Virus record (IMG/VR): IMGVR_UViG_3300032088_002672
Coordinates: 1-32,005 of that record
Length of the DNA: 32,005 bases
Strand: one strand, 5' to 3'
Origin: a virus
The notes below the pieces were generated by a model. That model was given only the letters and a program-made list of their open reading frames with translations. It was not told the origin of the DNA and searched no databases. Both the position numbers and the translations under genes were made by a program. Shown here one piece after another: positions 16,034 to 24,000 of this stretch. Position 1 is the stretch's first letter. Every line of letters starts with the position of its first letter.

Positions 16034-16058
16034 GTAGGTGGGCGCACCCTCTGAGGGT
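16029..16058 (+). promoter_or_regulatory. Leaderless promoter with inverted repeat
   Basis: GTTAAGTAGGTGGG at 16029-16042 has ATG 16059 30 bases from its start. ACCCTC-T-GAGGGT, a near-perfect palindrome, lies just before the ATG (16046-16058). Confidence 0.6.
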
Positions 16059-16862
16059 ATGCTGACTCCGAACTCAAGGGTGACACGCTCCGCTCGCATA
16101 TCAGCGAACGGTGGCAGTCTTGCGTCGTTCCTGACGATGCTTGCACTCGACACACCTGCTGTCCCTGTCCGCATCCTCTTTGAGAACGAAGGGGCTTCAT
16201 GTTGGACGATGAACGCAGGCAAGACAATCATGACATTCATTGACAGATACCCGATAGATGGGTTGAAGGTCAAAGAGCCGTGTGCCATCGTATGCAACCC
16301 GAAGGAGGTTGCTGACCTCGTCCGTAGCAAATCACGGGGCGAGACAATCCGACTATCCACAGAGGCGAGTGAGCCAATCAAAATCTCCACGAAGGACAGA
16401 GGCGGTGCTGAGATAATGCCTGCCGATGAAGACGACTGTATGACAATCCCTGACCGCAATGTGATGCCGAGCAAGGATGGTAAATTGCTGTTCCCGATGT
16501 TTGAGAATGAGCCTGCTTCAAGCGAGGCTCTCATTGACAAATCGGTTCTGATGACGGCGAGCATGGAGATGGCGACAGCCAATGCTCCGTATGTCGTTAT
16601 GACTCTCGATAGCAAGAGCGAAGTCAGAGCAGGTCACTGGACTGCAAAAACCACCCGCTCTTGGACTCCGATTGAAGCCGAAGTCAAGGGTGAACCATTC
16701 ACCGTTGCATTCACTGACTCATTAAAGTCGATTCTAAGCCTTCTAACGGCCTCAAATGCTCTCAAGGTCTCCAAGCACCACAAAGGACAATTCGTGGCTT
16801 TAGAGACCCTTACAGAACCCAAAATAACCATAATCGCCACAGAGGCAATCAAGGAGATATGA
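16059..16862 (+). CDS. Possible PCNA-like sliding clamp, 267 residues
   Basis: The length matches archaeal PCNA (about 245-270), and two similar beta-rich halves seem present. Half one is around residues 1-135 (FLTMLALDTPAVPVRILFEN ... CAIVCNPKEVADLVRSKSRG), and half two ends with EPFTVAFTDSLKSILSLLTA ... QFVALETL, reminiscent of the PCNA pattern of a long helix followed by strands. No DNA polymerase is visible to confirm the context, but primase, SSB and helicase genes are nearby. The alternative is an unrelated beta-rich protein. I am only moderately sure. Confidence 0.45.
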   Translation: MLTPNSRVTRSARISANGGSLASFLTMLALDTPAVPVRILFENEGASCWTMNAGKTIMTFIDRYPIDGLKVKEPCAIVCNPKEVADLVRSKSRGETIRLSTEASEPIKISTKDRGGAEIMPADEDDCMTIPDRNVMPSKDGKLLFPMFENEPASSEALIDKSVLMTASMEMATANAPYVVMTLDSKSEVRAGHWTAKTTRSWTPIEAEVKGEPFTVAFTDSLKSILSLLTASNALKVSKHHKGQFVALETLTEPKITIIATEAIKEI

Positions 16863-17086
16863 ATATGACCGACAATAGATGGACTGAAACCGCCGAGCAA
16901 GTATTGGGATTGACAGATGAGGACAGGAACAGTCTTCGCCTGCTGACGACAGTGGATTTGATTGTAGCCCAATTGGGAATCACCGATGAACAGGTTGCAC
17001 TTGCATACGAGAACAGGCTACGGAATGAGATTCAAAAGACTGCCTCGTCCCTAACAGACCTCGCCAAGCAAACCTCAGATAAGTAG
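16859..17086 (+). CDS. Hypothetical 75-residue helical protein
   Basis: ATG 16859 overlaps the TGA of the clamp-like gene (ATGA), so the two are translationally coupled; ATG 16865 is an alternative. The protein is mostly helical and polar (TAEQVLGLTDEDRNSLRLLT ... ALAYENRLRNEIQKTASSL). I recognise no family. Its stop overlaps the promoter box of the tail operon. Confidence 0.65.
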   Translation: MNMTDNRWTETAEQVLGLTDEDRNSLRLLTTVDLIVAQLGITDEQVALAYENRLRNEIQKTASSLTDLAKQTSDK

Positions 17087-17122
17087 GGACTGTTAAGAAC
17101 CGTATAGACCACAGGCATTGGT
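17078..17122 (+). promoter_or_regulatory. Putative tail-operon promoter with 15-base leader
   Basis: GATAAGTAGGG at 17078-17088 resembles the GTTAAGTAGG boxes and predicts a start near 17108, 15 bases before the tail tube ATG. It lies at the end of the preceding gene, whose TAG stop is 17084-17086. Confidence 0.45.
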
Positions 17123-17536
17123 ATGACCGTCCACCAATTCTCAGGTGTAACTGCTAAAATCACCGTCTCTTCGAGCCTCGTAGGCTTCGTATCAGGCGAT
17201 TTCACTGTCGCAGTAGCAACAGGCCGATACACTGAACTGAACAGCAAAACAAGCGCATCTCTGACTCGTGGTCTCCGAACCGTTTCAGGCACTCTCAAGA
17301 AGGCTTGGGGCATTGGAGACAACACACTCTACACCTACTTCAACACCGACCAAGTGTTCGACATCACCTTCGATAACGACGGTGACGGAGCAGGCGGGGC
17401 AACAGGAGCAAACACCTACACACTGACGGGTTGCATGTTCACTGACATGGCCGTAGAAGGCATTGAAGCAGGTGCTGAGGGAGCGTTGATGATTAACGCA
17501 TCCTTTGAAGGCTTAGACTGGTCGAGAGACGCTTGA
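17123..17536 (+). CDS. Tail tube protein candidate, 137 residues
   Basis: The chain is beta-rich: SGDFTVAVATGRYTEL, then TRGLRTVSGTLKKAWG, a Gly/Asn loop, and ANTYTLTGCMFTDMAVEGI ... LMINASFEGLDWSR. The short beta-sandwich size and the final strand followed by a charged end resemble phage tail tube proteins. It is the first gene of the tail operon, upstream of the assembly chaperone and tape measure, exactly where tube genes stand in siphovirus and myovirus genomes. The family call is by order and pattern. Confidence 0.6.
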   Translation: MTVHQFSGVTAKITVSSSLVGFVSGDFTVAVATGRYTELNSKTSASLTRGLRTVSGTLKKAWGIGDNTLYTYFNTDQVFDITFDNDGDGAGGATGANTYTLTGCMFTDMAVEGIEAGAEGALMINASFEGLDWSRDA

Positions 17537-17547
17537 GGCGATTTAGC

Positions 17548-17934
17548 ATGGCAAGGAATAACAATTTTTCAGCAACATTCTCGCAAGAAGCGGGCGACGG
17601 AGCAAGCGGATTCTCTGAATCGAGTGGTACAAAATCATTCACATCAGGAGACGCTGTCAAAATCGAAGGAAGCGTTGGCCTCGCCGCAGTCCAATACAGC
17701 ACAGCGTCCTTCGGGTTCGCACAGGCTGACGGTATTTACTTTGAGAACCGTGACTCGACTAACTTCATCACACTCACACTACAAACAGGAGCGGCGGCTG
17801 ACTTCGCCGCTCTGAACATTGCACCTAACGGCGTATTCTGTATTCGATTTGATGCAAGTCAAGCCGCTATCACACACATCTCTGTTCTCGCTGACACAGC
17901 GATATGCAATTTTGTCATGTGCCTTGCGGAGTGA
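17548..17934 (+). CDS. Small beta-rich virion protein, 128 residues
   Basis: ATG 17548 follows GAGGCG, a ribosome-site-like sequence; the longer frame begins in the previous gene. The second half (FENRDSTNFITLTLQTG ... IAPNGVFCIRFDASQAAI ... SVLADTAICNFVMCL) has the alternating beta pattern of small structural proteins common in tail regions of tailed phages. It is placed between tube and chaperone genes. Its stop overlaps the next ATG (TGATGA). Confidence 0.6.
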   Translation: MARNNNFSATFSQEAGDGASGFSESSGTKSFTSGDAVKIEGSVGLAAVQYSTASFGFAQADGIYFENRDSTNFITLTLQTGAAADFAALNIAPNGVFCIRFDASQAAITHISVLADTAICNFVMCLAE

Positions 17935-18131
17935 TGAAAATGACACGAACCAATCTCCCTTTGCTACAACAAATGTGCAAAACGGCGGGCAAAATCGTTC
18001 CTACGGAATGGCCCGACGGCTTGCTTGGTATCGGCTTCGATATGCGAGCGTGGGTGGAGACTCAGGAGACTCTCCCAAAAAAGGCAGGAAAAACAAAACC
18101 CAAGACCGTCAAACCTGAGACGGACGAATAA
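17934..18131 (+). CDS. Hypothetical 65-residue protein in tail operon
   Basis: ATG 17934 shares its A with the TGA of the preceding gene, so it is translationally coupled. The N-terminal half has a hydrophobic helix (LPLLQQMCKTAGKI), and the C-terminal end is a Lys/Pro/Thr-rich tail (KKAGKTKPKTVKPETDE). I do not recognise it. Its position in the tail operon suggests a small assembly factor. Confidence 0.6.
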   Translation: MKMTRTNLPLLQQMCKTAGKIVPTEWPDGLLGIGFDMRAWVETQETLPKKAGKTKPKTVKPETDE

Positions 18132-18151
18132 ATCTCGTTGGAGGCACACAC

Positions 18152-18490
18152 ATGACATGGTTAGACACAGCAATAGAGCAAGCAGGCAGTCCCGTATTGG
18201 TCGATATAAGCGACTTGGGACTCGGACAGGACGCAATCGAGGTTATGCCTCTCAGTGCAGGGGAATATCAAGTTCTCAAATCGCACCCTGAGATGCGTAA
18301 CTTGACTGACCCCGACGACAAACAAGAGCGTCTCGGTCTTCTCATGGTCTGTGAGATGATGCAAAAGTGCGACAAAGAAGTCACATGGGGCAAATTGAAG
18401 CAGTTACCTCTACAAACACTCGCCGCACTATCCAACAAAATAACCCTCGCTTTGGGTACGACTCAAGGCGGTGGAGTGTTGGGGGAATAG
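18152..18490 (+). CDS. Tail-assembly chaperone, gpG-like
   Basis: Protein of 112 residues, preceded by GGAGG. It lies between the tail tube and tape measure genes, the conserved site of the lambda G/GT tail chaperones. The sequence is helical and acidic (LSAGEYQVLKSHPEMRNLTD ... RLGLLMVCEMMQKC), compatible with the family. A slippery site, 6-base spacer and stem-loop stand at its very end (18481-18515), and the -1 frame beyond continues for 68 codons, as in gpG-T fusions. The chaperone would coat the tape measure protein during tail assembly. Confidence 0.75.
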   Translation: MTWLDTAIEQAGSPVLVDISDLGLGQDAIEVMPLSAGEYQVLKSHPEMRNLTDPDDKQERLGLLMVCEMMQKCDKEVTWGKLKQLPLQTLAALSNKITLALGTTQGGGVLGE

Positions 18491-18515
18491 TAGCCCTCGC
18501 CGAAACAGACGAGGG
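18481..18515 (+). promoter_or_regulatory. Programmed -1 ribosomal frameshift signal
   Basis: G GGG GAA (18481-18487) is followed by TAG TAG, 6 bases, then a stem CCCTCG (18494-18499)/CGAGGG (18510-18515) with a 10-base loop. Slippage of GGG-GAA by -1 gives GGG-GGA, restoring perfect pairing in the P site and all but a G-U at the second A-site position. The zero-frame stop TAG (18488-18490) follows at once. Confidence 0.8.
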
Positions 18516-18693
18516 GCAATTTCTGATTCACCTTATGGAGGCTCACTCCATGACACCCGCTGAATGGCGGGACTTAGAACTCCGTGACCGTGTTTTCCTC
18601 ATGTCAGCGCACGCTGAGAAGAACCGTAGGCATAATAACCAAGTGGAGCAATCACAGCGTAGTGCAAAGCACTCGCAATTGAAGAGGAGGTGA
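18487..18693 (+). CDS. gpT-like -1 frameshift extension of the tail chaperone
   Basis: After slippage, reading continues with IVALAETDEGQFLIHLMEAH for 68 residues to TGA 18691-18693, giving a fusion of about 180 residues (join 18152-18487 with 18487-18693). MTPAEWRDLELRDRVFLMSA is characteristic of gpT-type extensions and their relatives, followed by a polar basic tail. There is no good independent start near the slip site; the frame is open upstream through the gpG gene, and the internal ATGs (18535, 18550) lack a strong ribosome site. The extension should recruit the tape measure, whose gene begins 9 bases later. Confidence 0.75.
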   Translation: MVALAETDEGQFLIHLMEAHSMTPAEWRDLELRDRVFLMSAHAEKNRRHNNQVEQSQRSAKHSQLKRR

Positions 18694-18702
18694 GAATAAA
18701 CA

Positions 18703-21036
18703 ATGTCGTTCGCTATGGGAGGGGGAATCACCGAAGTATTGGTGGAGATAGGAGCGGACACCAAAGGCTTCAAGAAAGGCATGACGGAGGTCTCACAGGC
18801 GTCGTATGCGGCAGGTGGAGCATTCTCTCGGTTCGGTACTATCGCTCGTTCATTCCTATCCCCTACTGCGGCGGGATTGTCAGCAATCGCTCTCTCGGCA
18901 AAGAGCATGGGGACATTCATCAAACAGTCATCGGAACTGTACCTTGAGTACAACGATGTGCTCTCACGGACAGGTGCTATTCTCGGTGTCACTGCGGGCG
19001 AGATGTCTGACCTTGATACGGAGATTAAGAAAGTCGGTGCATCGACCCGTTTCACAGCAACACAGGTCGGCGAAGCGGCCAATCTCCTCGCTATCGCAGG
19101 TGTCAAAGCGGACGAGATGATTTCAGATAAGGCGTTGGAGAACCTCGTCAAGTTCGCTATCGCAGGTGGAGTCGATATTCAAACGGCCACGAGCATAGGT
19201 ATCGCAGGCGTTAAGGCGTTCGGGATGGAGATGAGCGACCTTGAGCATGTGTCCGATGTACTGACACGAACATTCACCCGCTCAAATGTAGATATTGTCT
19301 CCCTCGGAGAGGGTCTCAAGTTCGCCGCTCCTGTCGCTCACAGCGCAGGTATCGCCATCGAGGAGACTGCGGCGGCTGTGGGTGCTCTTGGTAACGCAGG
19401 TCTTCGTGGCACTGTTGCAGGTACGGGTCTCCGTATGTCGATTAACAAATTGTTGAAACCAACATTTGACTCTCAGAAAGCAATTAACGATTTGGGATTG
19501 ACGGTGCAGGTACTGTCGCCTGCGGGTGAAGCGGCGAAGGCATCGTTGATGTCGGTCACGAGTCAGTTAGACAGAACCAAGAAGCAAACCTCGTCCTTAT
19601 CGGATGAGATAAGAGCACTCAATGGTCAATTGACTGACCTGAGCATCCAACAACAAACGAACTCTTTGGCTATCGAGCAAATTAGGCAACGAGCCGCAAG
19701 ACAAAGTCGAGACCTGACACAGACTGAGATTAAGCAAATCGAAAGACTTCAAGAGGCGAACAATTCACTTCGCATTGATGAAATGTCACTGGACTTGGAG
19801 CGTGCTAAATCACAGCGCAGTCTAACGAACCTAACACTCAAAGAGAAGGAATTAGACGCTGAGTCAAGGACTCTCATGAAGACCGTTGAGCAACAGGCCA
19901 CTGGCCTAACGAGCCTCGGTGATGTACTCGACCAATTGGCTTCGTCGGGTGCAACCACTACACAGGTATTGGAGATATTCGGTGTTCGTGGTGGAACAGC
20001 CATCTCGTCTCTGCTGACTCAACGAGACGCATTCCACGCACTCGTCAAGGAGAACGAAAACGCACAGGGAGCAACGAGACAGTTCACGGAGAGCATTCAA
20101 GGTCAAGACGGCGCACTCGGCTCTGCAAAGGAGTCATTTTTCCTCTTCACTTCTGTTATCCAAGAAGCCATGTTGGCTGTCGGACAACCGTTCATTGATA
20201 TGTTGGCTGAAATCTCGGCTCAGTTCAAGGATGAGATTGCTGAGGCTATCAAAGAAAATATCCCCCTGTTCAAGGGATTGGCGTTTCAAATCGGTAACAC
20301 GCTCCAACAGTTAATTCCTATCGTTCTCGATGCACTGCCCGCATTCATCATGGCGTTGAAGTTCATTGTCCCTCTCGTCGGGTTATTGACAACGGCGTTT
20401 GCGATTCTGATGCAATTGCTCTCTCCATTCCTACAATTGTTGGGTGGCATTCTCACAGTCCTACAAGGCATTGGCAGTGCTTTTATGGCTATCATCACAC
20501 TCGACTTTTCGCCGAAGACATGGAAGAACATTGGATTGGGTATAGTCGGAGGTTTGAAGGATACAATCGTCGGAGCGGCAGGCTCGGCCCTCACTCTCTT
20601 GGGTGGCGGTGCAGGTGGTGTCGTTGGCAAGAGTCTGTTCAAGTCGGCTACTGGAAAAATAGCAGGCGGTGGTGTTGGATTCGCCGCAGGTCGAGTCGCA
20701 GGTGGAGACCTCGCAGGTGAGGGGTCTAACCTTGCCGATATGGGCGTTCAGAAGGCGTTTGCCGCAGGTGGTATCGTAACTGGCCCAACCGTGTCTCTGA
20801 TTGGCGAGGACGGCCCTGAAGCCGTAGTCCCTCTCAGTGCAGGCAAGACAGGTCGTAGAAACGCCGTCATGAACGAAGCAGGTCTCAGTGGTGGAGGTAC
20901 GAACATCTCGATAGGCAATATCGTCATAAACGGTGACGCCCGACTTACGGCTACGCAGGTGCGACAGATGATACACACTGAGTTACCTTCGGCGATTAAG
21001 AAATCGTTATTCAGAGGCTATCGGGGGGTTATTTGA
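18703..21036 (+). CDS. Tail tape measure protein (TP901-like)
   Basis: Protein of 777 residues, with GAGGAGG 10-15 bases before the ATG. Residues about 60-250 match the TP901 core (RTGAILGVTAGEMSDLDTEI, STRFTATQVGEAANLLAIAG). Residues about 285-400 are a long coiled coil rich in Gln and charged residues. Residues about 530-600 are strongly hydrophobic (IVLDALPAFIMALKFIVPLV). After a Gly-rich segment the end has AAGGIVTGPTVSLIGEDGPE, seen at the C-terminus of many tape measure proteins. It sets tail length and would be ejected through the tube at infection. A span of 777 residues suggests a tail of roughly 100 nm if the usual 0.15 nm per residue holds (inference). Confidence 0.9.
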   Translation: MSFAMGGGITEVLVEIGADTKGFKKGMTEVSQASYAAGGAFSRFGTIARSFLSPTAAGLSAIALSAKSMGTFIKQSSELYLEYNDVLSRTGAILGVTAGEMSDLDTEIKKVGASTRFTATQVGEAANLLAIAGVKADEMISDKALENLVKFAIAGGVDIQTATSIGIAGVKAFGMEMSDLEHVSDVLTRTFTRSNVDIVSLGEGLKFAAPVAHSAGIAIEETAAAVGALGNAGLRGTVAGTGLRMSINKLLKPTFDSQKAINDLGLTVQVLSPAGEAAKASLMSVTSQLDRTKKQTSSLSDEIRALNGQLTDLSIQQQTNSLAIEQIRQRAARQSRDLTQTEIKQIERLQEANNSLRIDEMSLDLERAKSQRSLTNLTLKEKELDAESRTLMKTVEQQATGLTSLGDVLDQLASSGATTTQVLEIFGVRGGTAISSLLTQRDAFHALVKENENAQGATRQFTESIQGQDGALGSAKESFFLFTSVIQEAMLAVGQPFIDMLAEISAQFKDEIAEAIKENIPLFKGLAFQIGNTLQQLIPIVLDALPAFIMALKFIVPLVGLLTTAFAILMQLLSPFLQLLGGILTVLQGIGSAFMAIITLDFSPKTWKNIGLGIVGGLKDTIVGAAGSALTLLGGGAGGVVGKSLFKSATGKIAGGGVGFAAGRVAGGDLAGEGSNLADMGVQKAFAAGGIVTGPTVSLIGEDGPEAVVPLSAGKTGRRNAVMNEAGLSGGGTNISIGNIVINGDARLTATQVRQMIHTELPSAIKKSLFRGYRGVI

Positions 21037-24000
21037 ATGGCTAAGTTCGAGAAGAAGCCACTTCACCCGTTCAGTCGTGTGAAAAGTGACCTCGCCGAGT
21101 TACAACGGTGGTGGCCCATTCACATCAAAGACGACGGTGTTCTTGGTATCTCAATCGACCCCGTGCTCTATCGAAGCCGATTCTCCTCCAATACTGAAAC
21201 GAGTGATGATGAGTCAGTGCAAGCAGGTATAAGAGTCGAAGCAATCGACGACGATGGAACTACTGTTTCAGGCATCGAGCCTACGATTGAGATTATCAAT
21301 TCGGGAACGCTCAATGCAAAATGCAATATCAATCACGCTGATGGCACGAGAACGACCGTCCGCTTAGTCGCACCCACTAATGTCAAAGGAGGTGCAGGAG
21401 GCGACGACATGCTATACACAGACAACAACGGCGTTACACAGTATGGCAATAAGACTTCGTTCGTAGCCAACGGTGGTCATAAGCAGTACAGGGGCGGTCA
21501 GTATCCCATATTTATGACGGTTCAGGAATTGGCTGAGACCATTGACACCTATCGACACATCGGGGATAGTGACGACAGTCAAAAAGTGGCTTGGTTGCCT
21601 CAGAACAAATGGGACACTGTTCACTCATCACCCGCCGCAGTCGTCAGAAACCCACTCATCCAATTTGACCCTCGCAATCCCGTCGATGCAACATTGAATG
21701 TTGCCTTCCCAACAGTCTCACCATATCGAGCAACGGTCTTCATGCCTATGATGCTCGATAACAACCAATTCTCAAAAGACATCACGAACGGTCGAACTCT
21801 CTATGCGGCGGGCAATTCGGGATGGAACAGAAACGGAATATCACGCTACGACTCTGACCCCGAAGGAGAGGACTCAGCGACTATTATTTACAAAAAAGTC
21901 GGGACGAGTGGAGACCACTTGCAGGGATGGAATGAGGCAAGAGCACATGATATTGGGAACGCTTACGCACCCACCGTTTCAACAGATTTGCGGGCTATAT
22001 GGACTTCTCAAGACTCATCCGACTGCCCTGCTCCAAAATACCGAATGGCAATGGCCCTTGCGGCGTTCCTCAAGGACGGCACATACAGCCTCAACAACGG
22101 AGTCATCATCCCCTATGTCTTTGATGCCGCACGCACCATAGGAGGGGCTAATACGGACACCCTCTACATGGAATGGGACGGTGGCAACGGAGTCGCCGCC
22201 GTTGATGCTACGAGTTACCTTGACAGGACACCTGCGGGGATATACCCGTACTTTGACTTCGTGCAAGGGCCAATCACACCGAGAGCACAGGGGTCAAATT
22301 GGACTCACGCTGTCTTAGCAGGCCACGAACCTGCTCAATCCGCTTTAGCAATGGAGTGTCCGCCCAACACCAAAAAGAACTCAGTGGACTGGATTGAGGT
22401 GCATACTGTCAGTCACACCATAACGGGTGGAACGCAAATGCAACGAATGATGTTTGTCGATGTGAATGCACCCCCAACATCAACCCCCGAACCACACGGA
22501 GCAACGCCGTTTGAAGTCGGAGATGCAGTGTATTTGTCGGGCATGGACGGTGTCTTGGGTTCAGAACAGAATATGTCATTGGAGTCGGGCAACATTTGGG
22601 GTTCTCGATATGACGGTCGCCGACCTGCCACACTCACTGAAAAAGACTGCAATGGATGGTGGATTGTTTCAAAGGTCGAACTCGATACACCAACAGCAGG
22701 CCACATCAGATACTCGTTCAATGTCAGGGATTCACTGTTGCCCGTAACAGGCGGGTACAACCCATCGGGAACGATTCAGATGGGTCGTTTAGGTGGCCCT
22801 GAGACTGCTCACGACACCACATTCTACATTCTCGGTGACGGTACTCCTAACGACCCTGCGGTACGAGCCGAACGACTTGAAGACATGTCAGGTTCAAGCA
22901 TAACGAACTCCACTATCGGCGCAATGAATCCGTATATGTCCACTGCTGTCTTTCATGGAACAGGGGAACAGGCATCAGACCGCATTGGCACAGGCTTCCA
23001 AGTGGGCATGACTCAAGGTGACATGAATGTACCAATTGCTTCGTCAAGGAACTCTACTTCACCGTCGAGACCAACAATCGGAGAAGCGTCACAGATAACG
23101 AGCACAGGGGAATACATCGGAGATAGACCCGTACCTCGCTCGATAGCGATAGGAACGCTCGGTGTTCCCACTGCTGAGATGACACCCAACACACCGACTA
23201 TTGCATCAACAGGAAACGGCTCTCTCCGCATCCCTGCACCAATCGGACACGACTTGGCTGTGCGATACGAGGCTACGGGCAAGGACGGTCACATACCCAC
23301 TGATGCGTCGAACATTGGGTTCAATTTGTCTCACACCCTTTGGAGGGTTCGACAGGATGCGACAGAGGGTGGCCACAGTGACGCTAATTCAGGTGGCCCG
23401 TCTAAATGGGCATGGAGGGGTGTTTCAAGCCCTCTGTGGTCATTCATTGATGCTCAGACAGGAAGACACGCATGGGACTACATTAAGCCGTCAGGATGGG
23501 ACTATGGGCGAAACAGGTGTTGGCCTGCTCACGAGAGAATGGGAACACGACTTTCCATGTCTCCATCACTCCTGCCTGATGCGACAGGTTGGACTGCGGG
23601 TTCGGGCAATTTAGTCGAGCCTGCACAGGAGACAACCAAAATCGGATTGTCCGAGATAGGATGCTCGCCTATTTTCCTCGATATGGAGATGACGGCGTTC
23701 ATCCCCAAGCGCAACAACAGACTGACAATTATTGAGTTCGATATGAACGGTGCGGACGCCGATATGGGTCGTCATCACATGATTTATGAAACATCGGAAC
23801 GGGACATGGGATTCGGATTCAAGCCCAAGTGGGATGGTGTCGGTGAAACAGGTGTGTGGTTCAACAACGAGTTCTCAGACATTGAAGGGACAACGGTCAC
23901 TGACCCATCAGCCTTTGAGGGTTCGTTAGGGGACGCAATAGGACGAGTCATAGACTCAGGGTTTGCCACACCTGCCGCCGCAGGTTATGGTGCGGAGTGG

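Noticed and set aside
15788-16615. 275-codon open frame on the minus strand
   Set aside because: It overlaps two plus-strand genes with good promoters, has no minus-strand promoter, and its composition is that of a reverse shadow.
18367-18693. Independent gene starting at ATG 18367
   Set aside because: Its first 40 codons overlap the chaperone gene in another register and look random; the frameshift explanation covers the conserved-looking C-terminal part.
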